Assembly (NCBI RefSeq): GCF_003390335.1
Contig: NZ_QUOU01000001.1
Coordinates: forward strand, 3,906,001-3,970,000
Direction: 5' to 3'
DNA from: Thalassotalea euphylliae
Lineage (GTDB): Bacteria > Pseudomonadota > Gammaproteobacteria > Enterobacterales > Alteromonadaceae
Length of the DNA: 64,000 nt
Shown piece by piece: positions 51,801 through 61,800 of the stretch (position 1 is its first letter; the number at the start of each line of letters is the position of its first letter). A model generated the notes under the pieces. That model saw nothing but the letters and a program-made list of their open reading frames with translations, searched no databases and had not been told where the DNA came from. The translations under genes and the position numbers were made by a program.

Positions 51801-54800
51801 TCAGTAAGCTCAACGCTTTGTCCTTGAGCCGTTGGGGCATCATTAACATTGCTTACTTCAATAGTAACAGTCGCTGGCGCAGAGTCATTGTTGCCATCAT
51901 TGGCGACAAAGGTGAAATTATCGGTACCGAAAAAGTCTTTTACTGGCGTATAGGTAATATTCGCGCCACTGCCAGAGACAGTGCCATTGGCTGGCCCTGT
52001 TTGCACACTAAAGGTTAAGCTATCGCCGTCGACATCATTACCCGTTAGCGTAATAGGTACAGCCGTTTCTTCAACCGTGCTTAACCGCTGACGATTAGCC
52101 GTTGGCGCATCACTTACACCAGCAACCGTCACAGTAATGGTGCCAGAATTTGTCGCGCCACGACCATCACTAATGGTGTAGCTAATGCTCGCTCGCCCAG
52201 AAAAGTCACCGTTAGGTGTATAGCTGATTTTGTTATTCACAATCGCAGCGCGGCCATTACTGGCTGATGCTAAGGTAATGGTTAGGGTGTCACCATTGGC
52301 ATCCGTATCGTTGTTTAGCGCATCAATTTCGTTATTTGCACTGTCTTCAACCACTGTCGCCACGTCATTATTGGCAACCGGTGCAATGTTTTCTTGTAAC
52401 GCAAAGTTGTAAACCGCTTTGTCGGTAAGCGTCAGCTTATGCGGGTTTTCGTTGATGTTAAAGTAATCGCTATTATAGCTAGCGGATAAGGTTTCACTGC
52501 CCCCGGTTAAATTGGTGAAAGTGTAATTACCTGCGCCATCGGTTTTGGTAGAGCCAGTATCAGCACCAGAGATAGAGACTGTCGCGCCAGACAAACCTGC
52601 CTCGCCGCTATCTTGCACACCATTGCCGTTCGCATCGCTAAACACCACGCCAGAGATAGAGCCGAGCTGAACAAAGCCAAAATTGACACTCGCACTTGGC
52701 GTTTTACCCTGAGACAGTTTCGTCGTCGCAGCAAAACCAGTTGGCACCGCCGCTGAAACCGTTTTTTCAGTCGCCGTTAGGAACGCATACTTAAAACTAC
52801 CGTCAATAGTGGTGTCTACAGGATTACCATCATCGAGTTTAACCTCAACATCACCTAGGCCCTGTTCATTGCTATTAAGGCTGCCATCACCATTCAGATC
52901 ATTAAACGCGATCCCTGAGATGACGCCATCAGGGCGCAAACCAAACCCTTGAGTTGCCGCATTAGAACCTGTCAGGGTGATCTCTTTTTTAACCCCTGTG
53001 GTTGCACTAAAACCGTCGGGCGCAGTAATTGCAAGGTCATATTTGCCAACCACAACATTGGCAAACTCATAACGACCATCATCGCCAGTGTGTGTAAACA
53101 GTCCATTTGATAACTCGACTAAGACACCAGAGACACCGGCTTCATTAGCCCCTTGTTCTCCATTGGCATCGTAATCAATGAAGACTGTGCCTGAAACTGA
53201 GTTAGTGGCGACAAAGGCAAAATTAGCGGTGTTCGATTGACCTTGTAAGATAGTAACTTTTTGAATGTCAGCACTGGCATGAACAAAGTTATTTGGCTTG
53301 GCACTAGCAACGTCATAAGTGCCAGCCGTAACATTGTTAAATTGATATCGCCCACCTGGGCCTGTTGTTATTGGTGCGCCATTGTTGAGCGTGATCTTGA
53401 TGCCAGACAGGCCAAGCTCTTCAAGGTCTTGAACTTTATTGCCATTCAAATCTTCGAAGGCAACACCTGAAATCACCGATTGTTTGATATCGGCAAAGTT
53501 GGCAACAGCGGCGCCGCCAACGCCAACACTGGTGGTACGCTCGTTACTGGTAATACTGTTAAAACCAACAGGATCAGATTCTTTAACAATATACGACTTG
53601 TTCGCCGCAACACTAAAGCTGTAGGCACCTAACTCATCAGTAGTTTTGCTTTCAAGCGGATTTTTAGCGCCTCGCTCCGTGATACTAACAGATACGCCCA
53701 CCAGCGGGTCTTCGCCAGTATCTTGAATACCATTGCCGTTTGCATCATCAAAAACACGACCGGAAATTGTCCCTTTAAGCATATCGGCAAAGTCTTTCTT
53801 TACTTGGCGACCACTTAACAAGTTAACTTCCACTAAATTGTCAGAGACACTGCTGTAGGCACTATCATCAATTTGCTCTACATAGTACAAGCCGCCATTT
53901 AACTGCTCAAAGCTATAGAAACCGCCATCAATAGTCGTTGTCGTGGCGATTATCCGCTTTTGGTTATTAACGAAGTTAATTAGGTTAACCGTAACGTCTT
54001 TAATGCCCGGTTCATCATCGGCATCACGGCGTTTGTTACCGTCGATGTCGTTATAAACGGTGCCGATAATCGACGCTTTCGAAAATATCGCAAAGTCGTT
54101 ATTGGCTGCAGTGTTACCACCCGCTAGCGCGACTTTGTTTAATGGATTCGGGCCAACCAGAGTAAAGCCGCTTGGCAATTCAATACGGGCAATATAGTTA
54201 TTATCTGTCAGCGCACTAAACTGGTAATTACCATCACCATCTGTATTGATTTCATTGGCGCTATCAAGCTTAACTTTAACACCAGCAACACCTGGCTCAC
54301 CGCGGTCACGGCTACCATTTCGATTGAGATCGTTATACACAGCGCCGGTAAAGGTATTGTTAGCGCTGCCGCTGACGACAACTAATGGCGTTGCGTCTGG
54401 GCGTGTTCCGCCAGGGTTGTCTGACAAAATTTCCGGCCCACCTAAGTAACGTGCAACACCAGTTAATTTGGCTTGGTTATAATAAGTGCCACCTAAATTA
54501 GCAGGGATTTTGACTTTTACCGTGACCACAAGCTGACTGACCGGAGCCAATTCAATATTATCGATAGTCAGTGATGCGCCACCAGCGTAACTATTTATCG
54601 TTGGGCTATTCGCTGCACCAGTAATGGTTAAAGAGTCAGCAACAAAAGTACGACCATCAGATAAACTGTCAGCAAAATTAAACGATAAGTTATTACCTAG
54701 CGGCTCGGTAGAAGGTAAACCGTTGTCTATGGTGTAAGTGTGCGTAACTTCTTGCAATGGCGAAGTACTAGCAGGCGAAATAGTGTGCTCGAGAATTGGC

Positions 54801-57181
54801 GAGCCTGCACACGATGCACCATCGTTAATCGACGTTGGCATGCCTTTAGATACATGATTGGCAACCGGATTGTTAAAATCATCTACACGGAAAATATTAC
54901 CGGTTTGGTTTGATGAGAAGAAGAAACGACCAGCGGCGTCAAACCATGCAGAGCCATAGCCAGAAGATGGCAAGTTTTTAATCACTTGCGAAGTCACTTC
55001 GTAAGTTGTTGTGTCCAACTTATATAAACGATTGTTTTGCGCACCATATAAATGGCCATCGCGCACATTAAAGGCAAAATCAGGCGGCGCAAAGTAACCA
55101 TGCAACCAGTGTGTGGTTGCCGTCATGGTTTCTAGGTTAATACGATGTAACCGTCGATTAGTCGCAATGTAGTATGTGCCTTTGAGGTCAAAATCACCGC
55201 GAATATAGTGGCTACGAGGTAAACCAGTCACTGCCCCCATATTACGGACATTACCAGACGCCTCAATTCGTAGAATTTCATTACTACGTGAGTTTCGCGT
55301 CGCGTAGTAGTAACCATCTTGATAGTTAAAACCAATCGAGTTAATCAGTTGCTTGCCGCGAAACCCTGCGGGGGCAACATCGTTAAACGCAAACGGCGTT
55401 TTGGTGGTGTCTAGGTGGAATAAAGTGTCACGCTGAGAAATAAAGTAATCACCGTCACACTGGAATGATTGGGGGTATTCGATAAAGTAGTTCGCTAGAC
55501 CATTACCTGAGTCATCGTCAATATTGCCGTTATCATCAAGCGCGTCTGGCACACCGTCGTTATCAGTGTCTTGATAATCTTGCTGATCAAACGGATCTGT
55601 CCCTTGGCTTGTTTCCACGCTGTTGGCAACACCGTCTTTGTCACTGTCTTGCTGAACAGTAACCGTAACGGCAATAGAATCGCTCGCTGCTGGGCTACCG
55701 TCGTCGGTCACCACTACATTAACTTGGTATTGATTGTTACTGTCGCTATCACTGGGAGACGAAAACGAGGGCACAGATTTAAAGGTTAACAAGCCAGCCT
55801 TATTGATAGTAAAAACGCTAGCATCGGTACCTGTCACGGAAAAAGTTAGGCTGTCATTCTCAGCATCTGTGGCGTTGTAGTCGGCCACTTGCGTTTGACT
55901 TTCCAACAAGCTTTTCGCATTAACACCGGAAATTACAGGGTCATCATTTACCGCGCTAATCACGATATTCGCTGGACTTGAGATCTGTGCAGCGTTTTTA
56001 TCAGTTGCAGTAATGGCCAGCGTTCGCGTGGTGGTATTAATGTTGTCATTGTTATTTTCATAACGCAGCTTTTGTGCGAGCGTTTGAATGTTAGCAGCGG
56101 TTAATACTGGCGCTGGATTTTTGCGAGCAATACGGTACGAGTCCATAAACAACTGTGCACCAGCCGAGGTCCCACCACTATAGTCATAGGTACCGGCAAC
56201 AAAAACAAAGCGATATGTTCCTGCTTGAGCAATAGTAGCGGATGCAGTTTGCCAATTTGTTGCATTGGTGTTTTGACCAGTTTGGTTAAGTAATATTTGG
56301 AATTTATTAGCATCATTAACATCGATAATATAGCCGTAGACATCATAAGCATCCTGGCCACCTTTGGCACGCCAATCAAATGCTATGGTATCGCCCGCCT
56401 CAACGGTGACTAGGCTATTACTATAAATTGCTGGGCCACGCACAATATCGCAGCCCACTTGTGTGGATACATTGGTGCTGCTCAATTGCGCGGCGGCGCC
56501 TTCTGAGCCAGCGCGGATTTCCGCAGTCGTCAACTGGACACTTAAAGTGCCTAAACTATTGGGGGTATTTTTATCTTGGTTTCTCGGCCCAATATTAGAA
56601 CAACTGTCGTCCCCCGTCGTTGGGTATACTGTATCGAGTGGTACCACTTGCCCCGCAATCACCGTTTGACCAGTAATCACTTGCGATAACACATTCGTCC
56701 AGCCTTGAATACTGGTATCACCATTACTGCCAACCTCGTAGTTGGCATTTTCAAAGCCAGCAGAAAAATTCACTTGCAGCGATTTGCCACTGTCACCATT
56801 ATTTGTGCTATCAACACTACCCACAGGAATCGCGGTGCTGCCATCACCAAGAAAAACTTGATTGCCAACCACCGACAGCTCACCACTAGTGGTCGATGTG
56901 TTGGCATCTGCGGCTAAGGTTAATTTATCATGAGCGGTGCTATTGGAAATTGTTGTTGCCAATGAGCCACCTGAATAATCACTGCCCGTAAAGGCAGCAA
57001 AATTGTGATCAATCGCGATTTTGCCTTGATTTTCGGTGTAACTATTATCAACGGTTGCGGCAAACGCAGCACTGCTCGACAGAGCAGAAATCAATACCCC
57101 TAAACCTAGCTTGCGAGCGCGATCTGGCAGGGCATAGTTTAAAAGAAAAGTATGCAAAAACGGGGGGCTGCTTTTTGGCAT
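48854..57181 (-). CDS. giant repeat-built surface protein with GlyGly-CTERM-like tail
   Basis: About 2,775 aa. The ATG at 57181 (MPKSSPPFLHTFLLNYALPD) gives a signal peptide ending SSAAFAA; the frame extends 27 codons upstream without support. In order: a beta-rich N-terminal region; a cadherin-like domain; TSP3-type repeats (DTDNDGVPD); a propeller-like stretch; a DUF11-like domain; seven SdrD-B-type domains (pattern GxVFxDxNxNGxQDxGE); five tandem cadherin/Ig-like domains (ANDSDIDGDEL-type); a Calx-beta-like domain; more TSP3; a cysteine-containing module; two further cadherin-like domains. The last 26 residues, GGGSVNLWMLLLLVLLTARL then a basic end, look like a GlyGly-CTERM rhombosortase signal. 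Probably a cell-surface adhesin or matrix protein. It precedes an OmpA-family gene in the same operon. Confidence 0.85.
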   Translation of the reverse strand: MPKSSPPFLHTFLLNYALPDRARKLGLGVLISALSSSAAFAATVDNSYTENQGKIAIDHNFAAFTGSDYSGGSLATTISNSTAHDKLTLAADANTSTTSGELSVVGNQVFLGDGSTAIPVGSVDSTNNGDSGKSLQVNFSAGFENANYEVGSNGDTSIQGWTNVLSQVITGQTVIAGQVVPLDTVYPTTGDDSCSNIGPRNQDKNTPNSLGTLSVQLTTAEIRAGSEGAAAQLSSTNVSTQVGCDIVRGPAIYSNSLVTVEAGDTIAFDWRAKGGQDAYDVYGYIIDVNDANKFQILLNQTGQNTNATNWQTASATIAQAGTYRFVFVAGTYDYSGGTSAGAQLFMDSYRIARKNPAPVLTAANIQTLAQKLRYENNNDNINTTTRTLAITATDKNAAQISSPANIVISAVNDDPVISGVNAKSLLESQTQVADYNATDAENDSLTFSVTGTDASVFTINKAGLLTFKSVPSFSSPSDSDSNNQYQVNVVVTDDGSPAASDSIAVTVTVQQDSDKDGVANSVETSQGTDPFDQQDYQDTDNDGVPDALDDNGNIDDDSGNGLANYFIEYPQSFQCDGDYFISQRDTLFHLDTTKTPFAFNDVAPAGFRGKQLINSIGFNYQDGYYYATRNSRSNEILRIEASGNVRNMGAVTGLPRSHYIRGDFDLKGTYYIATNRRLHRINLETMTATTHWLHGYFAPPDFAFNVRDGHLYGAQNNRLYKLDTTTYEVTSQVIKNLPSSGYGSAWFDAAGRFFFSSNQTGNIFRVDDFNNPVANHVSKGMPTSINDGASCAGSPILEHTISPASTSPLQEVTHTYTIDNGLPSTEPLGNNLSFNFADSLSDGRTFVADSLTITGAANSPTINSYAGGASLTIDNIELAPVSQLVVTVKVKIPANLGGTYYNQAKLTGVARYLGGPEILSDNPGGTRPDATPLVVVSGSANNTFTGAVYNDLNRNGSRDRGEPGVAGVKVKLDSANEINTDGDGNYQFSALTDNNYIARIELPSGFTLVGPNPLNKVALAGGNTAANNDFAIFSKASIIGTVYNDIDGNKRRDADDEPGIKDVTVNLINFVNNQKRIIATTTTIDGGFYSFEQLNGGLYYVEQIDDSAYSSVSDNLVEVNLLSGRQVKKDFADMLKGTISGRVFDDANGNGIQDTGEDPLVGVSVSITERGAKNPLESKTTDELGAYSFSVAANKSYIVKESDPVGFNSITSNERTTSVGVGGAAVANFADIKQSVISGVAFEDLNGNKVQDLEELGLSGIKITLNNGAPITTGPGGRYQFNNVTAGTYDVASAKPNNFVHASADIQKVTILQGQSNTANFAFVATNSVSGTVFIDYDANGEQGANEAGVSGVLVELSNGLFTHTGDDGRYEFANVVVGKYDLAITAPDGFSATTGVKKEITLTGSNAATQGFGLRPDGVISGIAFNDLNGDGSLNSNEQGLGDVEVKLDDGNPVDTTIDGSFKYAFLTATEKTVSAAVPTGFAATTKLSQGKTPSASVNFGFVQLGSISGVVFSDANGNGVQDSGEAGLSGATVSISGADTGSTKTDGAGNYTFTNLTGGSETLSASYNSDYFNINENPHKLTLTDKAVYNFALQENIAPVANNDVATVVEDSANNEIDALNNDTDANGDTLTITLASASNGRAAIVNNKISYTPNGDFSGRASISYTISDGRGATNSGTITVTVAGVSDAPTANRQRLSTVEETAVPITLTGNDVDGDSLTFSVQTGPANGTVSGSGANITYTPVKDFFGTDNFTFVANDGNNDSAPATVTIEVSNVNDAPTAQGQSVELTENTRESITLTGSDVDGDSLTYLVATPPTNGTLTGSGATLTYQPNQDYIGEDSFTFTVNDGQLASDQARVSITVNAANNAPQALDDSVTVEQNSIDNPVNVLANDSDIDGDELVVSSAAANHGHVVILANGALNYTPEQSFHGEDTIAYSISDGKGGSASASVKVTVSEKPVNKAPIAVDDSVTISTINTTTIDVLANDSDPENDELSVVSASSDFGNTQVVNQQVQFTPYQGVSGLLVVNYSIEDSAGNTASAQVLVDFDNTLAPEITLPQDLCGEFTVNANALYTRVELGQASAVDRFGNTVPVSLVDGISLFPPGLNEAAWQATDSEGNTRIAVQKVCVLPLVSLAKDQITSEGQSLTIGVHLNGNAPVYPMVVPYTVSGTANSDDHNLVSGELVIEQGTDASIAVKITEDGNSEGDETLVVSLDSSVNLGDKSTHTITISDGNIAPQVTLNVSQQAQERLLITADGGEVVIRTSVTDANVADEHSYQWQINDASVTNTSTNPDIFSFDPTQLAAGLYRIDVEVTDNGVPAKSASSFVYIELVGQLPELTDADTDGDLIPDNQEGFGDSDADGIADYLDATPECNVLPEQAIVTNAYLVEGQAGVCLRRGEFTLMGETGGAQITDNDVANEGDQLTQDTEATNIGGIFDYIAYGLPVQGSSYAIVMPQRNPVPENPVYRKFNLAQGWHNFIEDANNSLWSTAGEPGYCPPPAVDNNSVWTPGLTPGHWCVQMVIEDGGVNDDDGEANGTVVDPGYVGVLKTANQLPVAEDDSETLLVNSEITLDVLANDSDADGDVLTISSATANIGEVSIVDEQLHFTPPPNYNGDVVIIYGITDSQGGTAQAEVTLSIIPNNAPQVSGEQSEMNQGEELTINLLENDTDPEGDTLTLVRVEVNAEQGQVNFNSNGQASFTPAANFSGAVLINYIVEDTVGNQSQGQWQIKVVPLTQIQAQTKGGGSVNLWMLLLLVLLTARLKWQAKG

Positions 57182-57724
57182 GTTACTACTTATCCAATTG
57201 AAAACATTAAAGAAGCAAAGTCTAAATGTAATACTTTGTAAAAAATATGTGAAAAAACGCACCCATTCTACAGGGTTTGGATATTAAATAAACGGATTTA
57301 TACGACTGAAATTAATAAAAAACAGCTACTTGCTAGTTTTTTGATCAATATCAATAAAACACTTTAAAGTTGTTATTCGTGATCTATGGTTAAAGCATCT
57401 AAAAAGTAAATAACAAAGCGAGGTTTGCATCTAGCAGCAAGATTATGGCTTGCTAAGTAACTTAGTCTAAAAAATGCAAGAAAATCGTCTCAACACCTAA
57501 TAGCAAGTGAAGACAAAATAGCTTGGTTTCTACTCGTTAACTAGCCCCACTTTTTTCACGCCAAATGCCTATGGTATTGCCTTTAAACAATTAGCGAAGA
57601 AGTCCCTTTTTAAGCACCTTTACCGATTGTTAAAAATTAAATAATACTTTACCAGGCAAATATTTACAGGTAGTTTTGGGCTGAATTTCTGTCCCAACAG
57701 CCACTTTTTTCAAAGGAATGAATT
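57182..57724. other. long AT-rich intergenic region between divergent genes
   Basis: Carries the control region of the giant-protein operon (minus) and of the secreted hydrolase (plus). The only strong site I see is the FNR box at 57341-57354. AAAGGA before 57725 is the hydrolase ribosome site. No RNA gene or terminator is apparent. Confidence 0.5.
57341..57354 (-). promoter_or_regulatory. FNR/EtrA-type box
   Basis: TTGATATTGATCAA on the minus strand is a perfect match to TTGAT-N4-ATCAA. A TATTAA -10-like hexamer lies 30-36 bases further on, putting the box near -41.5, the class II activation position, for transcription toward the giant gene. Confidence 0.6.
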
Positions 57725-58750
57725 ATGTTTCACACATTTCTCAATAGTCGATGGCAAGTTATCCTAATGATTGCCCTTAATTTAACGCTCCCTTTTAGCG
57801 CAAATGCTGCGATAACCCAAAGTAAAGACTGCTTTCGCGGCCCATTCGCCAGTTATCAACAATGGATTGATATGCTGTCTGCAAAGAAGAATTTTGACTT
57901 AACCAAGTTTCAGCTGGATTTCCCGCAAGAGAGATACGATAGAAACAAAGCAACGCTGGATTGTAAAAGCTTTCTATATCAAGTGGATGACTTAAATATA
58001 GAAGGCTACTACCTCGCCCCTAAGAATTCCAGTAAGCCACTCCCTGTCGTTGTTTTTAACCGCGGTGGTAACGGTCCATACGGCTATGTGACGTTCGGTA
58101 AAAAGATGAAGCTAATTGCCGACATCGCCGCCCAAGGCTATTTAGTGATTGGTAGCCAATACCGTGGCAGCAGTAGCGGGCGAATTAAAAACAATGGCTG
58201 GGATGAATTTGGTGGTGCCGATGTGCAAGATGTTATTGAACTCATCGACATCGCTAGCACTTTACCTAACGCGAATGCCGAGAAAATTGCCTTAGTTGGC
58301 TGGAGCCGAGGGGTAATGCAAAGCTATCTTGTCGCCAAAGCCATAGCGGCAAACCGCTCAAACACTCACGATTTACCTAACATTAGCGCCATTGTTGCTA
58401 TTTCAGGGGTAACAGATGAAAACAAAGCACTTGCTTGGCGGCCTCAGATGGAAAAAATGTACCATAAGCGCGTGCCTAACTTTGAGGAAAATAGAGCGCA
58501 AGTGCTCACTTCCCGTTCAGCAAGTAAATGGGTAGAGAAATTGCCAAAGGAGACGGCTTACTTGCTGCTGCACGGTGAAAACGATAAACGAGTCAATGTT
58601 GAGCAGTCGATAGACTTTCAGCAACAATTGGATAAGCATGGTCTAACGAATAAACTAGTCGTTTACCCTCAAGGTAATCATGCCCTGGCAAAGCATCGAA
58701 AAGAAATGACTGGTGAGGTGAGTAGCTGGTTAGCGACTTATTTAAAATAA
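57725..58750 (+). CDS. secreted S9-type alpha/beta hydrolase
   Basis: A 341-aa exported hydrolase: signal peptide with LILM-like core ending SANAA, then a prolyl-oligopeptidase-like alpha/beta hydrolase domain. VVVFNRGGNGPYGYV and GSQYRGSSSGR form the oxyanion region, GWSRGVMQSY the nucleophile elbow (Ser near residue 199), and HGENDKRVNVEQS plus QGNHAL supply the likely Asp and His. No propeller is present, so it is more likely an esterase or dienelactone-type hydrolase than an oligopeptidase. Monocistronic, convergent with metH. Confidence 0.8.
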   Translation: MFHTFLNSRWQVILMIALNLTLPFSANAAITQSKDCFRGPFASYQQWIDMLSAKKNFDLTKFQLDFPQERYDRNKATLDCKSFLYQVDDLNIEGYYLAPKNSSKPLPVVVFNRGGNGPYGYVTFGKKMKLIADIAAQGYLVIGSQYRGSSSGRIKNNGWDEFGGADVQDVIELIDIASTLPNANAEKIALVGWSRGVMQSYLVAKAIAANRSNTHDLPNISAIVAISGVTDENKALAWRPQMEKMYHKRVPNFEENRAQVLTSRSASKWVEKLPKETAYLLLHGENDKRVNVEQSIDFQQQLDKHGLTNKLVVYPQGNHALAKHRKEMTGEVSSWLATYLK

Positions 58751-58833
58751 GTCGCTCGTTTAACGGTGAACTATCTCGCTAAGAGCCAGTTGTTTTTCTC
58801 TAGCTAATCACTAACTGGCTCAATCAAAACAAA

Positions 58834-61800
58834 CTAATCCGGATCATAGTCCAAATTAGCCGCCAACCAGCGCTCAGCTTGCTCTAAGGTAAACCCTTTG
58901 CGCGCAGCGTAGTCGAGCACTTGGTCTTTATTCACTTTCGCGACCGCAAAGTATTTTGAGTCAGGGTGCGCAAAGTACCAGCCACTTACCGCAGCGCCCG
59001 GCCACATGGCATAGCTAGACGTTAGCTCCATGCCGATGTTGTTTTCCACATCCAATAATTCCCACAGTAAGCCTTTCTCAGTGTGTTCAGGGCAAGCTGG
59101 GTAACCGGGTGCAGGGCGAATACCTTGGTATTGCTCGCGAATTAGCGCTTCGTTATCAAAGGCTTCATCAGGTGCGTAACCCCAATATTCCTTGCGCACT
59201 TTTTCATGTAGGTACTCGGCAGACGCTTCCGCTAAACGATCGGCAACCGCTTTAAGCAAAATGCTGTTATAAGTGTCGTGCTCAGCGTCATACGCTTTGA
59301 CCAATTCATCCGCACCAAAACCAGCTGATACCGCAAAGGCGCCTACATAATCTTCCACCTCTTTTCCGTTGGCTGTTGCGCCTTTTGGTGCAACAAAGTC
59401 TGATAAACAGCGGTTATATTGCCCGTCAGGCTTTTTACCTTGTTGGCGCAGCTGGTGAATTCGCATCAAACGCTGACCTGATTGCTGACTTTGTGAATCA
59501 GTAAATAACTCAATATCATCACCCACGCTATGCGCAGGAAATAAACCAATGACAGCGCTGGCTTTGAGTTTATTGTTATTAATAACATCGTCAATCATGG
59601 CATTGGCATCGTTAAACAGCTTAGTCGCCTCTTCGCCAATCAGCTCATGTTCCAGGATTTTTGGATACTTGCCAGAAAGTTGCCACGTCATAAAAAATGG
59701 CGTCCAATCGATATAATTGCGCACCTCATTAAGGTCTAGCTCATCAATGACCGTGACACCAAGCTGCTTAGGTTTGACTGGCGTATAGTTGTCAAAGCTA
59801 ATCGGTGTTGGATTCGCACGCGCGTCTTCTAGCGAAATCAGTGACGACCGTGGGCCTTTTTTATTGTGGCGCTCACGCACTTTTACGTATTCGGCTTTTT
59901 GCTTAGCGACAAAATCATCTCGTTGCTCGTCAGATAACAAGGTACTCACCACAGACACCGAACGTGACGCATTAGGCACATAGACCACAGGGTGCTCGTA
60001 TTGTGGCTCAATTTTTACCGCCGTATGCGCTTTAGAAGTCGTAGCACCACCAATTAGTAATGGCAGTTCAAAGCCTTGACGCTGCATTTCTTTGGCAACA
60101 TGGACCATTTCATCAAGCGATGGCGTGATAAGCCCTGATAAGCCAATCACATCAACGTTTTCTTCACGAGCAACCCGTAAAATTTCTTCACATGGCACCA
60201 TTACGCCAAGGTCAATAATTTCGTAGTTGTTACATTGCAGTACCACGCCAACAATGTTTTTGCCGATATCGTGCACATCACCTTTTACCGTTGCCAGTAG
60301 CACTTTACCGTTAGAGCTGGCTTCGGTTTTTTCCGCTTCGATAAACGGCTGTAAATGGGCTACTGCTTGCTTCATTACGCGTGCAGATTTAACCACTTGC
60401 GGTAAGAACATTTCGCCCGCGCCAAATAAGTCACCGACCACATTCATACCATCCATTAACGGCCCTTCGATAACTTCTAACGGCCGACTGGCAGCAAGGC
60501 GCGCTTCTTCGGTGTCTTCAACAATAAACTCGTTAATACCTTTAACGAGTGCATGTTCAAGGCGCTTGTTCACAGGCAATTCGCGCCACGCTAAATCAAC
60601 TTTACTGGCCGTGCCGCCCGCTTGACCACGATATTCTTCGGCAACTTCCAGCAAGCGTTCGGTGGCGCCATCGTCGCTGTTAAGCACAACATCTTCAACC
60701 GCGACTTTGAGCTTTTCCGGTAAGTCAGAATAAATGGCCAGTTGCCCAGCGTTAACAATACCCATATCCATGCCATTCTTAATGGCGTAATACAGGAATA
60801 CCGCGTGAATGGCTTCACGCACTGGGTTGTTACCACGGAATGAGAAAGACACATTGGATACACCACCAGAGACCATGGCATACGGCAGGTTTTCTTTGAT
60901 GTCTTTCACTGCTTCGATAAAGTCGACACCATAGTTGTTGTGCTCATCGATACCTGTGGCAACGGCGAAAATGTTCGGGTCAAAAATAATGTCTTCCGCA
61001 GGGAAACCAATTTCGTCTACGAGAATATGATAAGCGCGTTGACAGATTTCAAACTTGCGCTCGCGCGTATCTGCCTGCCCCACTTCGTCAAACGCCATAA
61101 CAATCACTGCCGCGCCATAGCGTCTAAGCAGCTCAGCTTGCTTGCGGAAGATTTCTTCGCCTTCTTTTAAGCTGATGGAGTTAACAATCCCCTTACCTTG
61201 GATACACTGCAAGCCGGCTTCAAGAATGTCCCATTTACTGGAGTCCAGCATAATCGGCACTTTCGCGATATCTGGCTCACCAGCAATCAAATTCAAAAAG
61301 CGCACCATCGCCGCTTTTGAATCCAACATGCCTTCATCCATATTGATATCGATAATTTGAGCGCCATTTTCCACTTGTTGTAGCGCAACCGCGATTGCTT
61401 GGTCGTAATTTTCTTCGGTGATCAAGCGGCGGAAAATCGCTGAGCCCGTCACGTTAGTGCGCTCACCCACATTAACGAACAGGGTTTCTTTTTCGATGGT
61501 CAGCGGCTCTAAGCCGGATAAGCGACACGCTTTTGCACGTGCTTCGATTTTGCGCGGGGCGATATTGGCAACGGTTTCTGCCATACCGCGAATATGCTCA
61601 GGTGTGGTACCACAGCAACCACCAATAATGTTTAAAAAGCCCGACTGTGCCCACTCTTGTACATGCTCGTCCATGTCTTCAACCGAGAAATCGTACTCAC
61701 CAAAAGCATTTGGCAAGCCCGCATTGGGGTGAGCAGAGACGGCGACATCAGAAATACGACTCATTTCTTCCACGTATTGGCGCAGTTCAACAGGCCCAAG

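Noticed and set aside
48854..57181. Regular repeats in the giant gene as a CRISPR or other DNA repeat array
   Set aside because: Periodicity is about 300 bases and protein-level; the DNA is too diverged, and no short identical repeats with spacers exist in the window.
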